From Xanthomonas euvesicatoria pv. euvesicatoria (GTDB lineage Bacteria; Pseudomonadota; Gammaproteobacteria; Xanthomonadales; Xanthomonadaceae), in assembly GCF_020880415.1 (NCBI RefSeq), contig NZ_JAJIUJ010000119.1, positions 310,001-374,000 on the forward strand: 64,000 nt of DNA. The letters are read 5' to 3'. The notes beneath the pieces were generated by a model. The model made no database searches and was not told where the DNA came from. It saw nothing but the letters and a program-made list of their open reading frames with translations. Positions 9,220 to 18,325 of the stretch are shown here, in pieces. Position 1 is the stretch's first letter. The number at the start of each line of letters is the position of its first letter. The translations under genes and the position numbers were made by a program.

Positions 9220-9681
9220 ATGGACACCGCCACGGCCACCACTGCCCGCACCGATGCGCTGCTGCAGCTCGACAACCAGCTGTGCTTTGCGTTGTATTCG
9301 GCCAACCTGGCGATGCACAAGCTCTACCGCGGCTTGCTGAAGGCGCTGGACCTGACCTACCCGCAGTACCTGGTCATGCTGGTGCTGTGGGAGACCGATG
9401 AACGCAGCGTGTCGGAGATCGGCGAGCGCCTGTACCTGGATTCGGCCACGCTCACGCCGTTGCTCAAGCGTCTGCAGGCGGCCGGGTTGGTGACCCGCAC
9501 GCGTGCGGCCAACGACGAGCGCCAGGTCATCATCGCGTTGACCGAGACCGGCCGTGCGTTGCGCAGCAAGGCGGGCGCGGTACCGGAACAGGTGTTTTGT
9601 GCGTCGGCCTGTTCGTTGGACGAACTGCGTCAACTCAAGCAGGAACTGGAGAAGCTACGCTCCAGCCTTGGCGCCGGGTGA
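9220..9681 (+). CDS. ohrR: Organic hydroperoxide-sensing repressor OhrR (MarR family)
   Basis: 153 residues. A winged-helix MarR domain spans about 45-115 ([23 protein letters not shown] is the recognition helix and wing region, written here in part). Cys22 (in NQLCFALYS), Cys127 and Cys131 (VFCASAC) occupy the positions of the peroxidatic and resolving cysteines of the well-studied Xanthomonas OhrR, a two-cysteine sensor. Oxidation by lipid or organic hydroperoxide releases it from DNA. The start gives exactly this cysteine numbering. No Shine-Dalgarno precedes the ATG. ohr follows by 99 bases. Confidence 0.93.
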   Translation: MDTATATTARTDALLQLDNQLCFALYSANLAMHKLYRGLLKALDLTYPQYLVMLVLWETDERSVSEIGERLYLDSATLTPLLKRLQAAGLVTRTRAANDERQVIIALTETGRALRSKAGAVPEQVFCASACSLDELRQLKQELEKLRSSLGAG

Positions 9682-9702
9682 GCTTCCGGCATGTCCACTG
9701 TT

Positions 9703-9742
9703 TTGCAACGCGTCGTACACGATTCAATCGTCAACTATTGAA
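9703..9742 (+). promoter_or_regulatory. ohr promoter/operator region
   Basis: TTGCAA at 9703 is followed after 4 bases by TCGTACACGATTCAATCG (9713-9730), nearly the same element as in front of ohrR. A second dyad TTCAAT-N8-ATTGAA covers 9723-9742. This fits OhrR binding at ohr itself in addition to read-through from ohrR. Confidence 0.55.
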
Positions 9743-9780
9743 CCCTCATGCGCCCCTCGCGCTCACCCTGGAGAACCACC

Positions 9781-10209
9781 ATGGCCTCACCTGAAAAAGT
9801 CCTCTACACCGCCCACGCCACTGCCACCGGCGGCCGCGAAGGCCGTGCCGTGTCCTCGGACAAGGCGCTGGACGCCAAGCTGTCCACCCCGCGCGAGCTA
9901 GGCGGCGCCGGCGGCGACGGTACCAATCCGGAGCAGCTGTTCGCAGCCGGTTACGCTGCCTGTTTCATCGGTGCGATGAAGGCCGTGGCCGCACAGGACA
10001 AGCTCAAGCTGCCGGGCGAAGTGAGCATCGACAGCAGCGTGGGCATCGGCCAGATTCCGGGCGGCTTCGGCATCGTCGTGGAACTGCGTATCGCCGTGCC
10101 GGGCATGGACAAGGCCGACCTGCAGGCGCTGGTCGACAAGGCGCACCAGGTTTGCCCGTACTCCAACGCAACCCGCGGCAATATCGACGTCACCCTGACC
10201 CTGGCGTAA
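9781..10209 (+). CDS. ohr: Organic hydroperoxide reductase Ohr
   Basis: 142 residues, the normal Ohr length. The catalytic pair is Cys61 ([10 protein letters not shown]) and Cys125 ([14 protein letters not shown]), with the OsmC-fold signature [14 protein letters not shown]. Ohr reduces organic and fatty-acid hydroperoxides, using lipoylated proteins as reductant (known of the family), and protects against the plant oxidative burst. GGAG lies 7 bases before the ATG. A hairpin terminator-like structure follows at 10254. Confidence 0.95.
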   Translation: MASPEKVLYTAHATATGGREGRAVSSDKALDAKLSTPRELGGAGGDGTNPEQLFAAGYAACFIGAMKAVAAQDKLKLPGEVSIDSSVGIGQIPGGFGIVVELRIAVPGMDKADLQALVDKAHQVCPYSNATRGNIDVTLTLA

Positions 10210-10253
10210 TGCAGGCCTGGCCGTGATGCGCAGTGCGTGTCACGGTTTCAACG

Positions 10254-10279
10254 ACGGCCCGGCGCATGCGTCGGGCCGT
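10254..10279 (+). terminator. Hairpin downstream of ohr
   Basis: Perfect 8-base arms ACGGCCCG and CGGGCCGT around a 10-base loop, 45 bases after the ohr stop. No continuous T-run follows (GTTGTGCGTTGTGG), so it is a plausible but not ideal intrinsic terminator. Confidence 0.45.
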
Positions 10280-10443
10280 TGTGCGTTGTGGCTTGAGAAG
10301 ATTGCGGGTTCGCGCACGCGTTGCCCGGCGATGACGCGCCAGCGGGCACTTCGGCGTCGCCTGTCATGGCATGCGACGCGCGGCGTACGCACCGTGACGC
10401 ACGGCAAGCGCATCGAGCAGACGCGCGCAAGGCGACACGCTGC

Positions 10444-11247
10444 TTAGCGCCTCGCCGTCGCCGCCACGCCAGTGGAGGCCACGACATCCGCCGGCTGCGG
10501 GTGCGCGTTGAGCTCCAGCATCTGCAGGCGCTCGCCGTTGAAGCGGTACTCCAGCGCTTGCTGCACGGCGTAGAGCGCTTGCGCCTGCACGCACAGGGTG
10601 CGGGCCTGCGCTTGGAGCGCGTCGCTGCGGCCCTGCATCTGCTGCTGCATCTGTGCATCCAGTTGCTCGCCGCGGCGCTCCAACTGCGCAGCGCGTCCGC
10701 TCATCACCGTCCACATCATGCTGCGGGTGAGGCTGCCGGCCAGCGCTTCGGCCGCATGTTCGACCTTGGCCTCGAAGCGCTCGTCGAATACGGCTTGCTC
10801 CCACCGCCCACGTCCGAGGGTGTCCGCCACCTGCGCCTGTGCTGCCGTGCGCAATTGCTCGACCTTGCGCTGCTGGCGCGCGCTGCCGGACAGCACGTGC
10901 ACCACGCCATTGAGCGCATCGAACGTGATGTCGACCACCGACTGGGCAAGCGACGCCACCGCCGGCATCAACGCGCGCGTGCCTTGCTCCAGCTCGCGCA
11001 GGCGTTGCGCGTCGGCGGCGCTGACCGGCTGTGGCTGGCGGTCCACGTTGAGCTCGCCACCGTGGAAAAAGATCTCGCGCGGCAGGCCCTGTTTGCGGCG
11101 CAGCCAGATACCGCCGGTATCTGCGAGCACGTCGTAGGAGGTGCTGACCGTGCATTGCTGCGAGGACAGCCGCGGCGCTGCGGTCTGGGCCTGTGCGGCG
11201 CAGGCCACCAGCAGCCACAACGGTGCGAAAAACACGGTGCTGCGCAT
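10444..11247 (-). CDS. DUF2884 (YggN-like) exported protein
   Basis: 267 residues with a clear signal peptide (about 1-20, cleavage after AQA). The body has the pattern of DUF2884/YggN: an N-terminal beta-rich part with IFFHGGELNVDRQP, then long charged helices (about 75-235), the last rich in Gln. The function of the family is unknown; export to the periplasm is the main inference. It converges with ohr. Confidence 0.7.
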   Translation of the reverse strand: MRSTVFFAPLWLLVACAAQAQTAAPRLSSQQCTVSTSYDVLADTGGIWLRRKQGLPREIFFHGGELNVDRQPQPVSAADAQRLRELEQGTRALMPAVASLAQSVVDITFDALNGVVHVLSGSARQQRKVEQLRTAAQAQVADTLGRGRWEQAVFDERFEAKVEHAAEALAGSLTRSMMWTVMSGRAAQLERRGEQLDAQMQQQMQGRSDALQAQARTLCVQAQALYAVQQALEYRFNGERLQMLELNAHPQPADVVASTGVAATARR

Positions 11248-11466
11248 GTGGTGGCCTTGGGAATCGGGCCTTCAGCATTGCGCACGGTGCAGGGCGCCGC
11301 CATGGGAAGGAAGTCAGGGTGCCGCCGGTGCGCGTCGATAAGCGGCTGCAGCGAAGCGTGAACCCGGTCGAGCATCGGCGCACTGACGGCATTCAAACGA
11401 CGCGCTCACTTGATTCTCACGGCTGATGGTGTGGATTATGTTGCACAGCAGCATCGGAGCCACGCA

Positions 11467-11883
11467 ATGCTCGACCCACGCATCGAAAAGGTAGACCTGG
11501 CGCTTACCGAGATTGCCCAGGACCCGTCGGAAAAGGTGGCGCTGTGGCAATGGGCATGCCGCGAGATGCTGCACGAGACGCTGATCGGCATGCACCAGCT
11601 TTCGCATCTGGCCGGCATCGCCCGGCAGGTGGCCAACGACTGGCGCGAGCCGGTGGATGTCATCGCTCCCGCAAAGCCCTACCTGGCAGCGTCGGCGCTT
11701 GCCGACCGCCGTTTGCCGCAGGTGCTCGACGGCCTGGGCAGCACGCACGACGACAACGACCGCGCCACCCTGTGGCGATTGCGTTACGCGAGCCTGATCG
11801 CCTCGACCCTGCAAGGCATGCAGGCGCTTGCCGAAAAGCACCGCATCGACCGCCAGGCGGTGGCGATCGGGCCGTTGAACTAG
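11467..11883 (+). CDS. Conserved-looking hypothetical protein
   Basis: 138 residues, mostly helical, no signal peptide or membrane segment. The ATG at 11467 has GGAG 7 bases upstream, which decides it over the longer frame from 11410. Codon use matches the chromosome. I recognise no domain. It lies beside xopE1 but has no visible PIP box, and nothing in it indicates a secretion chaperone. Confidence 0.55.
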   Translation: MLDPRIEKVDLALTEIAQDPSEKVALWQWACREMLHETLIGMHQLSHLAGIARQVANDWREPVDVIAPAKPYLAASALADRRLPQVLDGLGSTHDDNDRATLWRLRYASLIASTLQGMQALAEKHRIDRQAVAIGPLN

Positions 11884-12192
11884 CGGCGATCGGGCCGCAC
11901 CTCGCGGTTATGTGTCGTGCACGTGGCTAACAGCTGACGCTTGCGCGTCCGTTCAAAGGCGCATCTCACCCGGCAGCATTACCGGATCATCTTCAACCCG
12001 AGGTTTCTGCACGGGCCGTGCATCACGACACGGTCTTGCGCACAGGCTGCCGGTGCCGCGCAGCTGAATTCCACCGTCTACCAACAACGTATTGCGCAGC
12101 AAAGGTGTTCGGCGGGCCGCCATCAGCCCATCAGGCCGATGACGGGGTACCGCTGAACGATCAGGCAGCTGTTCGCCTGATCGAAGGGGCGT
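11884..12192. other. Intergenic region between convergent genes
   Basis: About 309 bases between the hypothetical gene and the xopE1 stop. GC content is lower than in the flanking housekeeping DNA. No coding region or strong terminator recognised. Confidence 0.35.
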
Positions 12193-13395
12193 TCATCTCG
12201 CCACCGTGACAGGCGGGCGCCACCCGCGTCGATACCAGAAAGCCTGCCTTGCATTGGTTCGGGCATTGGTGACAAAACGCTTCAGCCGTGCGTGAGAAGT
12301 TGGCGCCCAACTCAAGGGAGGGCGACCCAAGGCATCCAGGCGCGCTGCGTCTTTCAGGATCGCTGACGTCGTGCGCGGCGAGATGGGCTGTGCGTCATCC
12401 AGTCCGTAGGCTTGCCGCGCCGCATCGGCGGCCAGCGCCTTACGCGTCCGCGGCGATAACTCTTGCAGCCTCTGGCGCGTACTTTGGACCAGGTCGGGGG
12501 CGATGACCGGAGTTGAGGCATAGATCTTGCGAGGTACGGGCGGGGTGCGAACGACGCTCTCCACGCCGCGCAGATGTGCATGGAACTCGGTTTGCGGATC
12601 CTCGATTTCGGCTTGCAATGCGCGGGTCCTGGCCAGCGCATCGATTGCACCCGGCTTGTCGAAGCGCTCAATCGGATAGGTGGATGTGCGGTGGTATGTT
12701 CCGGCCCAGCGCGAATCCCTGAGTAGAACCGCCGGACCATCGGACCACGAGTCGAGAACGACGGCCGAGTCTTGGGCCTCTGCCGAGCCTGGAGGCTGGT
12801 ACAGCGCGTACATGTGGGCGCACGCTTGGTCACAGACGTTGGTTATCTGCCCGCCACCCTCCATGCGGGCCGCATGCCGGCGTGTGTTGATCGCTGCGTT
12901 TTGGTCACAATTGCCTGCGCTGACAGCCAGCGCGCAACCTGCCATCAAATTGATGTCATGTTTCCCGGGCCAGTAAGACAGGAAACTGTAAGACAGGTAA
13001 CTACAGGTGGAGCTGCGCCCATTGCTGAGCCGAAAATCGCTCTCGATATTGCCTCGTCCATGATGCAAGGCCAGCCGTGTCTCGTGCACCGTTGCCGTAG
13101 CGTCGGCCAGGCGTTGACGGTCGCGAACGTCTTCAATGGGCCTGCCGCTGAGGCGCATTCCGAGTTGGTAGGCGGCCTGCTGGACTTCGTGCGGCTGCAG
13201 GGTCGGTTTCCCGGAGCGCCTCCGCCTCGCACGGGCAGCGCCGAGTCTCGCCAAGCCCTGCAGGCTAGGCGGCACCGATGGCTCGGGTAAAGGCGTGGGG
13301 GCGGTGACCTGCTCTGAGGCAGGGCTTTCGGGATGCTCAGGTGACGCTGCCACGCTCGACCCAGACATCGCCGGCTTTGAAATGCATAGTCCCAT
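12193..13395 (-). CDS. xopE1: Type III effector XopE1 (HopX/AvrPphE family, N-myristoylation motif)
   Basis: 400 residues. The N-terminus MGLCISKP is a consensus N-myristoylation site (Gly2) with an adjacent Cys4 that could be palmitoylated, which directs the effector to the plant plasma membrane. Residues 10-65 are proline- and arginine-rich and probably carry the secretion signal. The HopX transglutaminase-like core shows AGNCDQNAA with Cys163, ACAHMYAL with His194 and VLDSWSDG with Asp215, the expected Cys-His-Asp order. The gene has GGAGAG before its ATG and a perfect PIP promoter. A role in modulating plant immunity is known of the family; the plant target is not visible. Confidence 0.92.
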   Translation of the reverse strand: MGLCISKPAMSGSSVAASPEHPESPASEQVTAPTPLPEPSVPPSLQGLARLGAARARRRRSGKPTLQPHEVQQAAYQLGMRLSGRPIEDVRDRQRLADATATVHETRLALHHGRGNIESDFRLSNGRSSTCSYLSYSFLSYWPGKHDINLMAGCALAVSAGNCDQNAAINTRRHAARMEGGGQITNVCDQACAHMYALYQPPGSAEAQDSAVVLDSWSDGPAVLLRDSRWAGTYHRTSTYPIERFDKPGAIDALARTRALQAEIEDPQTEFHAHLRGVESVVRTPPVPRKIYASTPVIAPDLVQSTRQRLQELSPRTRKALAADAARQAYGLDDAQPISPRTTSAILKDAARLDALGRPPLSWAPTSHARLKRFVTNARTNARQAFWYRRGWRPPVTVAR

Positions 13396-13424
13396 GTCGC
13401 TCTCCGATCATGAACCCCGCACCC

Positions 13425-13485
13425 AGTGTGGCAAGGTGCTCGGCGAACGTTGCTGGTTCGCCGAAGTCGTGTGTGGGATCACGAA
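13425..13485 (-). promoter_or_regulatory. HrpX-dependent promoter of xopE1: PIP box and -10
   Basis: On the minus strand TTCGT-N15-TTCGG spans 13485 to 13461 and matches the PIP consensus. Thirty bases further CACACT (13430-13425) fits YANNNT. The xopE1 ATG begins 29 bases beyond. The spacing equals that in front of xopR. Confidence 0.9.
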
Positions 13486-13573
13486 TGATTGGCGCTGGCG
13501 CCGCCGCGCATTGGGTCGCTTGGGAATGGAAAATCGCAAGCGCGAAGGGTGTAGAGAGGCACGACGAATACCG

Positions 13574-14602
13574 TTAGTCCAGAGCGACGACGGCCTTGCC
13601 GAAGTTCTTGCCGCGCAACACGTCGATCAGGCCCTGCGGGGCGCTGTCCAGGCCGTGCAGCACGTGCTCGCGGTACTGAATTTTGTCCTCGCGCAGCCAC
13701 TGGCCCATTTCGCGCAGGAAGGCAGGCATCAGGCGGATGAAATCGTGCTGGATGAAGCCGCGCACCGTCAGGCGTTTGCGCAGCACCTGGCCCATGAAGT
13801 CGGGCAGGCGATCCGGGCCGGGGTGGGCTTGCCCACGGCTGTTGTAGGTCGCGATCACGCCGCAGACCGGGATGCGTGCAAAGTCGTTGAGCTGCGGCAG
13901 CACCGCATCGAACACCTTGCCGCCAACGTTTTCGAAATAGATGTCGATGCCGTCCGGCGTTGCGGCGCGCAACTGCTCTGCAAAGTCGTCGGCGCGGTGG
14001 TCCAGCGCCACCTCCACCTGCAGCGTGTCACGCAGGTAACGTACTTTTTCTTCGCCACCGGCAATGGCGACCACGCGCAGGCCCTGCAGGCGTGCCAGCT
14101 GCGCCACCGTGGCGCCGACCGGGCCGCTGGCGGCAGCGACCACCAGCGTTTCGCCGGGCTGTGGCTTGCCGATTTCATGCAGGCCCGCATACGCGGTAAA
14201 GCCGGGCATGCCATAGACGCCGAGCGCGGTGCTCAGTGGCAGGCTGTCGTCCTTGGGCAGCTTGCGCAGGGGTGTCGTGGGGGTCAACAGGCTATGCGTC
14301 TGCCAGCCGCCGGGCAGCACCAGCAGATCGCCAGGCTGATAGTCGGCGTGATTGGACGCAATGACTTCGCCGACGGTGCCGCCTTCCATCACGGCATCGA
14401 TGGCCACTGGCGCGGCGTAAGAGGGACCTTCGTCCATGCGGCCACGCATATACGGGTCCAGCGACAGGAAGCGATTGCGGACCAGAATCTGGTCGTGGCC
14501 GGTCGGTTCGACGGCGACCTCTTCGATGCGGAAATTGTCGGCGCTGGGTTCTCCGTGCGGGCGCGATGCCAGCACGATGCGGCGGTTGATGATGGACGTC
14601 AT
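13574..14602 (-). CDS. NADP-dependent zinc-free medium-chain oxidoreductase (CurA/leukotriene B4 dehydrogenase-like)
   Basis: 342 residues. It begins with the family pattern NRRIVLASRPHGEPSADNF, continues with FLSLDPYMRGRM, and has the cofactor-binding loop VVAAASGPVGATVAQLA (about 150-166). It lacks the zinc-ligand cysteines of alcohol dehydrogenases. Members reduce the C=C bond of enones using NADPH, for example curcumin, prostaglandin-like compounds or 2-alkenals. Its own substrate is not known. The next gene on the same strand, an aldo-keto reductase, lies 134 bases upstream. Confidence 0.85.
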   Translation of the reverse strand: MTSIINRRIVLASRPHGEPSADNFRIEEVAVEPTGHDQILVRNRFLSLDPYMRGRMDEGPSYAAPVAIDAVMEGGTVGEVIASNHADYQPGDLLVLPGGWQTHSLLTPTTPLRKLPKDDSLPLSTALGVYGMPGFTAYAGLHEIGKPQPGETLVVAAASGPVGATVAQLARLQGLRVVAIAGGEEKVRYLRDTLQVEVALDHRADDFAEQLRAATPDGIDIYFENVGGKVFDAVLPQLNDFARIPVCGVIATYNSRGQAHPGPDRLPDFMGQVLRKRLTVRGFIQHDFIRLMPAFLREMGQWLREDKIQYREHVLHGLDSAPQGLIDVLRGKNFGKAVVALD

Positions 14603-14736
14603 GGGGAATGGCTCGTAGGCAGTCCGCGCGTGGGCGGTCGGGTGAGCACAGCCGCTGTGCGGCTGCGCGGGAGAGTGCTGTCACAGGCGCAGCAGGGTGC
14701 ATGGTCGGCACACAACGCGACATGCCCCCTGATGCA

Positions 14737-15708
14737 CTAGCGCGGTGCCGATGACTCCGGCGCGCTGGCGCTGTCCAGTTGCGCGATCTGATCGGCACTG
14801 AGCGCCACACGTGCGGCTGCCAGCACATCGTGCAACTGGGTCACGCTGGTGGCGCTGACGATCGGCGCGGTCAGGCCGGGGCGTGCGATCAGCCAGGCCA
14901 GCGCAATCTGCGCAGGCGTGGCGTTGTGCGTCACGGCCAGATCGTCCAGCGCCTGCAGGATGCGCAGTCCACGCGGGTTGACGTACTGCTTGACCACCGA
15001 TGCACCGCGTGCGCTGCTCTTGCCAGCGTCGTCGGCGCTGCGATATTTGCCGGTGAGAAAGCCGCTGGCCAGCGAGTAATAGCTGATCACGCCCAGCTCG
15101 CGTTCGCGCACGAGGGGCTCCAGTTCGGCTTCGTAACCGGCGCGGTCGTACAGGTTGTATTCCGGCTGCAGGCTTTCGTAGCGCGGCAGCTTGTACTGCT
15201 CGGAAATATCCAGCGCATCGCGCAGGCGCGCAGCGCTGTAGTTGGACGCGCCGATCGCACGCACCTTGCCTTGCTCGATCAGTCGGCCGAATGCCGCCAG
15301 CGTGGCTTCCAGCGGAATCGATTCGTCGTCTTCGTGCGCCTGGTACAGATCGATCACATCGGTCTGCAGACGCGTCAGCGAATCTTCCACTGCTGCTGCG
15401 ATGTTGTCCGGCGACAGGCCGGGATGCTCGCTCCACTTGGCGACCTTGGTGGCGATCAGCACCTTGTCGCGCTTGCCGCTGCGCGCAAGCCAGCGCCCGA
15501 TGATGGTTTCCGATTCGCCGCCGCGATTGCCCGGTACCCAGCCGGAGTAAGCATCGGCCGTATCGATGAGATTGAAGCCGGCATCCACGAATGCATCGAG
15601 CAAGGCGAACGAGGTCGCCTCGTCGGCGCTCCAGCCGAACACATTGCCGCCGAAGACGATCGGTTGAACCTGCAGGCCGGAGCGGCCGAGTGCGCGGGGT
15701 TGGGTCAT
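14737..15708 (-). CDS. Aldo/keto reductase
   Basis: 323 residues, a full TIM-barrel aldo-keto reductase. LIDTADAYSGW contains the catalytic Asp and Tyr, ATKVAKW the catalytic Lys, and YQAHEDDES takes the place of the family His region. IVSATSVTQLHDVLAAA near the C-terminus is the NADP(H) phosphate-binding segment. It reduces aldehydes or ketones with NADPH; no substrate is implied by context. Confidence 0.88.
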   Translation of the reverse strand: MTQPRALGRSGLQVQPIVFGGNVFGWSADEATSFALLDAFVDAGFNLIDTADAYSGWVPGNRGGESETIIGRWLARSGKRDKVLIATKVAKWSEHPGLSPDNIAAAVEDSLTRLQTDVIDLYQAHEDDESIPLEATLAAFGRLIEQGKVRAIGASNYSAARLRDALDISEQYKLPRYESLQPEYNLYDRAGYEAELEPLVRERELGVISYYSLASGFLTGKYRSADDAGKSSARGASVVKQYVNPRGLRILQALDDLAVTHNATPAQIALAWLIARPGLTAPIVSATSVTQLHDVLAAARVALSADQIAQLDSASAPESSAPR

Positions 15709-15941
15709 CGTGGATGCTCCTGATTCGAACTGGCAACAGGATAGTCACGCACACCGATGTTGCGTGTGACATCTGCGTGGATTCAGCGTTCCGCCGATCG
15801 TCCTCAGCAGCTCACAGGATCTGAACATGTCGGCGACGGGGGACGCGGCAACAGGCCTTGTGCGGATGCACGACGGGCACATGGCAGGCCCGGGAGCGCA
15901 TGTTAGGCTCGCGCTACTTTTTCCCGGATGAGGGTGCTGCG

Positions 15942-16796
15942 ATGATCGGCAACAAGCTGGCCTGTGCATGTGTGATGGGTGTGGTGGTGGCGATGAGCGC
16001 GCCGCTGGCGATGGCGGTCAAGCCTGCCGATAGCGCGAGCTTGCCCGCGCCCGACGCCGCATTGCAGGCAGCCATCAACGGCAACTGGCGCGACCGCGTG
16101 TACGTGCAGCGCGATCAGTATCGCCATCCCGGTCAGACGTTGGCGTTCTTCGGCATCAAGCCGACCCAGACCGTCATCGAAATTACTCCCGGCGGCGGCT
16201 GGTATTCGGAAATCCTGGCGCCGTACCTGCGCGAAAAGGGCAAGTACGTGGCTGCGGTGGTCGACCCGGCGTCGGCACCGGAAGGCCGCAGCCGCGATTA
16301 CGCGCAGCGTGCGCGCGACGAGCTGGAGAAGAAGTTCCATGCCAAGCCGGAGGTGTATGGCAAGCCCTCGCTCGTGTCGTATGTGCCTAAGTCGCCGTCC
16401 TTTGGCGTGGACAACTCCGCCGACCTGGTACTGACCTTCCGCAACGTGCACAACTGGCGCATGGCCGGCACTGCCGAGGCGATGTTCGCCGGCTTCTACA
16501 AGGTGCTCAAGCCCGGCGGCGTGCTTGGCGTGGTCGAACATCGCGCCAAGGCCGATGTGCCGGCCGACGACAAGAGCGGCTACGTTGGCCAGGCACAGGT
16601 GATTGCAATGGCCGAAGCCGCCGGTTTCACCCTGGTTGGCAAGAGCGAGGTCAACGCCAACCCGCGCGACACCAAGGATTACCCGGGCGGTGTGTGGACG
16701 CTGCCGCCCAGCAACAGCCATGACAAGGCCGACGATGCCAAGTACCAGGCCATCGGCGAGAGCGACCGCATGACCTTGAAGTTCGTCAAGCGCTGA
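15942..16796 (+). CDS. Exported class I SAM-dependent methyltransferase-like protein (COG4798)
   Basis: 284 residues with a signal peptide (about 1-25, LAMAV end). After GNWRDRVYVQRDQYRHP the Rossmann part gives VIEITPGGGWYSEILAPYL, an altered motif I, then FRNVHNW and YKVLKPGGVLGVVEH. The family is annotated as predicted methyltransferase although its members carry signal peptides, and S-adenosylmethionine is not expected in the periplasm. The true activity is therefore uncertain. ATG at 15942 was chosen because it opens the signal peptide. Confidence 0.75.
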   Translation: MIGNKLACACVMGVVVAMSAPLAMAVKPADSASLPAPDAALQAAINGNWRDRVYVQRDQYRHPGQTLAFFGIKPTQTVIEITPGGGWYSEILAPYLREKGKYVAAVVDPASAPEGRSRDYAQRARDELEKKFHAKPEVYGKPSLVSYVPKSPSFGVDNSADLVLTFRNVHNWRMAGTAEAMFAGFYKVLKPGGVLGVVEHRAKADVPADDKSGYVGQAQVIAMAEAAGFTLVGKSEVNANPRDTKDYPGGVWTLPPSNSHDKADDAKYQAIGESDRMTLKFVKR

Positions 16797-16888
16797 CGCC
16801 CGGCTGCATGCCGGCGCGCTGCGCGTGTCGGCATGCAGATGTTTGACGTCATCGGGTATGTGCAGCGCGTCGCGCAACAGGATTGGCA

Positions 16889-17461
16889 ATGTTGGTGTTG
16901 TTGAACAAACCCTACGGTGTGCTCTCGCAATTCAGCGACCGCTCGCAGCCGCCCAAGCGCACGCTGGCCGAATTCGGCTTGCCGCCCGATGTGTATGCCG
17001 CAGGCCGTCTGGACCATGACAGCGAAGGCTTGCTGTTGCTGACCGATGACGGTGCATTGGCGCATCGGCTGACCGACCCGCGCCACAAACAGCCCAAGAC
17101 GTACTGGGTCCAGGTGGAGGGCGCGCCACAGCCCGAACAACTGCAGGCGTTGCGCGACGGGGTGGTGCTCAACGATGGACCCACCCGGTCGGCACAGGTG
17201 CGCATGCTCGACCCGGCACCGCAGCTGTGGCCGCGCGATCCTCCGGTGCGCGTGCGCAAGACCGTGCCCGATGCCTGGCTGGAGCTGCAGATCACCGAAG
17301 GCCGCAACCGTCAGGTGCGGCGCATGACCGCGGCGGTGGGCTTGCCGACCTTGCGCCTGGTGCGCGTGGCCATCGGCGATTGGCGGCTGGACGCGCTTGC
17401 ACCTGGGCAGTGGCGCGCTGAAGACACCGCCAGCGCGCGCCCGCGCCGGAGCCCGCGCTGA
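16889..17461 (+). CDS. rluE: 23S rRNA pseudouridine synthase RluE (RsuA family)
   Basis: 190 residues, without an S4 domain. It starts directly with LLNKPYGVLSQF, and the catalytic loop GRLDHDSEGLLLLT holds Asp42. ITEGRNRQVRRM is the conserved RsuA-family RNA-binding segment. RluE modifies U2457 of 23S rRNA in E. coli. The C-terminal tail is Arg-rich. The ATG at 16889 is preferred over a TTG two codons upstream. Confidence 0.88.
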   Translation: MLVLLNKPYGVLSQFSDRSQPPKRTLAEFGLPPDVYAAGRLDHDSEGLLLLTDDGALAHRLTDPRHKQPKTYWVQVEGAPQPEQLQALRDGVVLNDGPTRSAQVRMLDPAPQLWPRDPPVRVRKTVPDAWLELQITEGRNRQVRRMTAAVGLPTLRLVRVAIGDWRLDALAPGQWRAEDTASARPRRSPR

Positions 17462-17738
17462 GGTGTGGCATCTGTGGCGGGCGCGGTACGCGTGGCATTG
17501 CGTTAACGCGTGTAGCCGCTGACAGGACGTTCGCATCGCCAGCGGGCGCAACGACCGGAGCGTGTGAGCGGGCAGATCCTGTTCTTGTCTCCCGCTTCGC
17601 CTGAGCCACGCATGGCCGACCGTTATTCGATGGGTTCGATGGTCGTCCCATCATATGACGCAGACGGCACGCAGCGTGGGCCCCTCAATCGCTGACATCG
17701 GTGCATTGCGCTGCACGCAGACATGCATGCCACAAACG

Positions 17739-17769
17739 AAAAACGCCACGGCATCAGGCCGTGGCGTTT
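17739..17769 (-). terminator. Intrinsic terminator for the leftward gene
   Basis: Perfect 12-base arms GCCGTGGCGTTT and AAACGCCACGGC with a 5-base loop. Read on the minus strand it ends in five T residues, 22 bases after the stop of the 143-residue protein gene. It may also stop rightward transcripts from rluE. Confidence 0.8.
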
Positions 17770-17791
17770 ATGCATGACTTCGCGCGATGGC

Positions 17792-18223
17792 TTATTCGAT
17801 GCCGTCGCTCGGGGTCACTGCACCGCGGCGCTGGTAGGCCGCACGGCGTGCGTTGGCATTGCTGGCATGTTCGCGATCCAGACGATGCACATTGCCGCCG
17901 AGCACCTGCTGGTCACGCTGACGCTTGCGGTACACCGCATAGCCGATCAGGCCCAGGCCTGCGACCGCGGCGGCAACCGTCACGGCCGGGTTGCGCTTGA
18001 CCAGTTTGCTGGCGGCCTTGCCACCGGTGCGCACTGCGCCGAGCGCGGCGCCGGTCTTGAGCCATTCGCTTGCGCTCGGTCCGAAATGACGCAGGCTGCT
18101 GCCGGCGTGGCGTGCCTGGTCGCCCGCGTTGGACGCGGCATGACGCAGCTGGTCGCCCGCAGTGCCGGCCAGTTCCAGGGCACGCTCCAGGGCGCGTTCG
18201 GTGATCACAGTCAGCTTGCTCAT
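17792..18223 (-). CDS. Small protein with one membrane segment, unknown function
   Basis: 143 residues. The N-terminal 60 residues are an amphipathic helix with repeated GDQ(L/A)RHA units, followed by one hydrophobic helix (about 82-99, PAVTVAAAVAGLGLIGYAVY) and a charged, Arg-rich C-terminus. The layout recalls ElaB/YqjD-type tail-anchored proteins, but similarity is only general. It has its own strong terminator. Confidence 0.6.
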   Translation of the reverse strand: MSKLTVITERALERALELAGTAGDQLRHAASNAGDQARHAGSSLRHFGPSASEWLKTGAALGAVRTGGKAASKLVKRNPAVTVAAAVAGLGLIGYAVYRKRQRDQQVLGGNVHRLDREHASNANARRAAYQRRGAVTPSDGIE

Positions 18224-18325
18224 CGGAGGCGTTTCCTTTCTGAGTACGTGATCTGCAGTCTGTGCGCTGATGCGTATAGGCGGCGTTAGCGGGACCGGGT
18301 GCCGTTTGGCTTACGGTTAGGTAGT

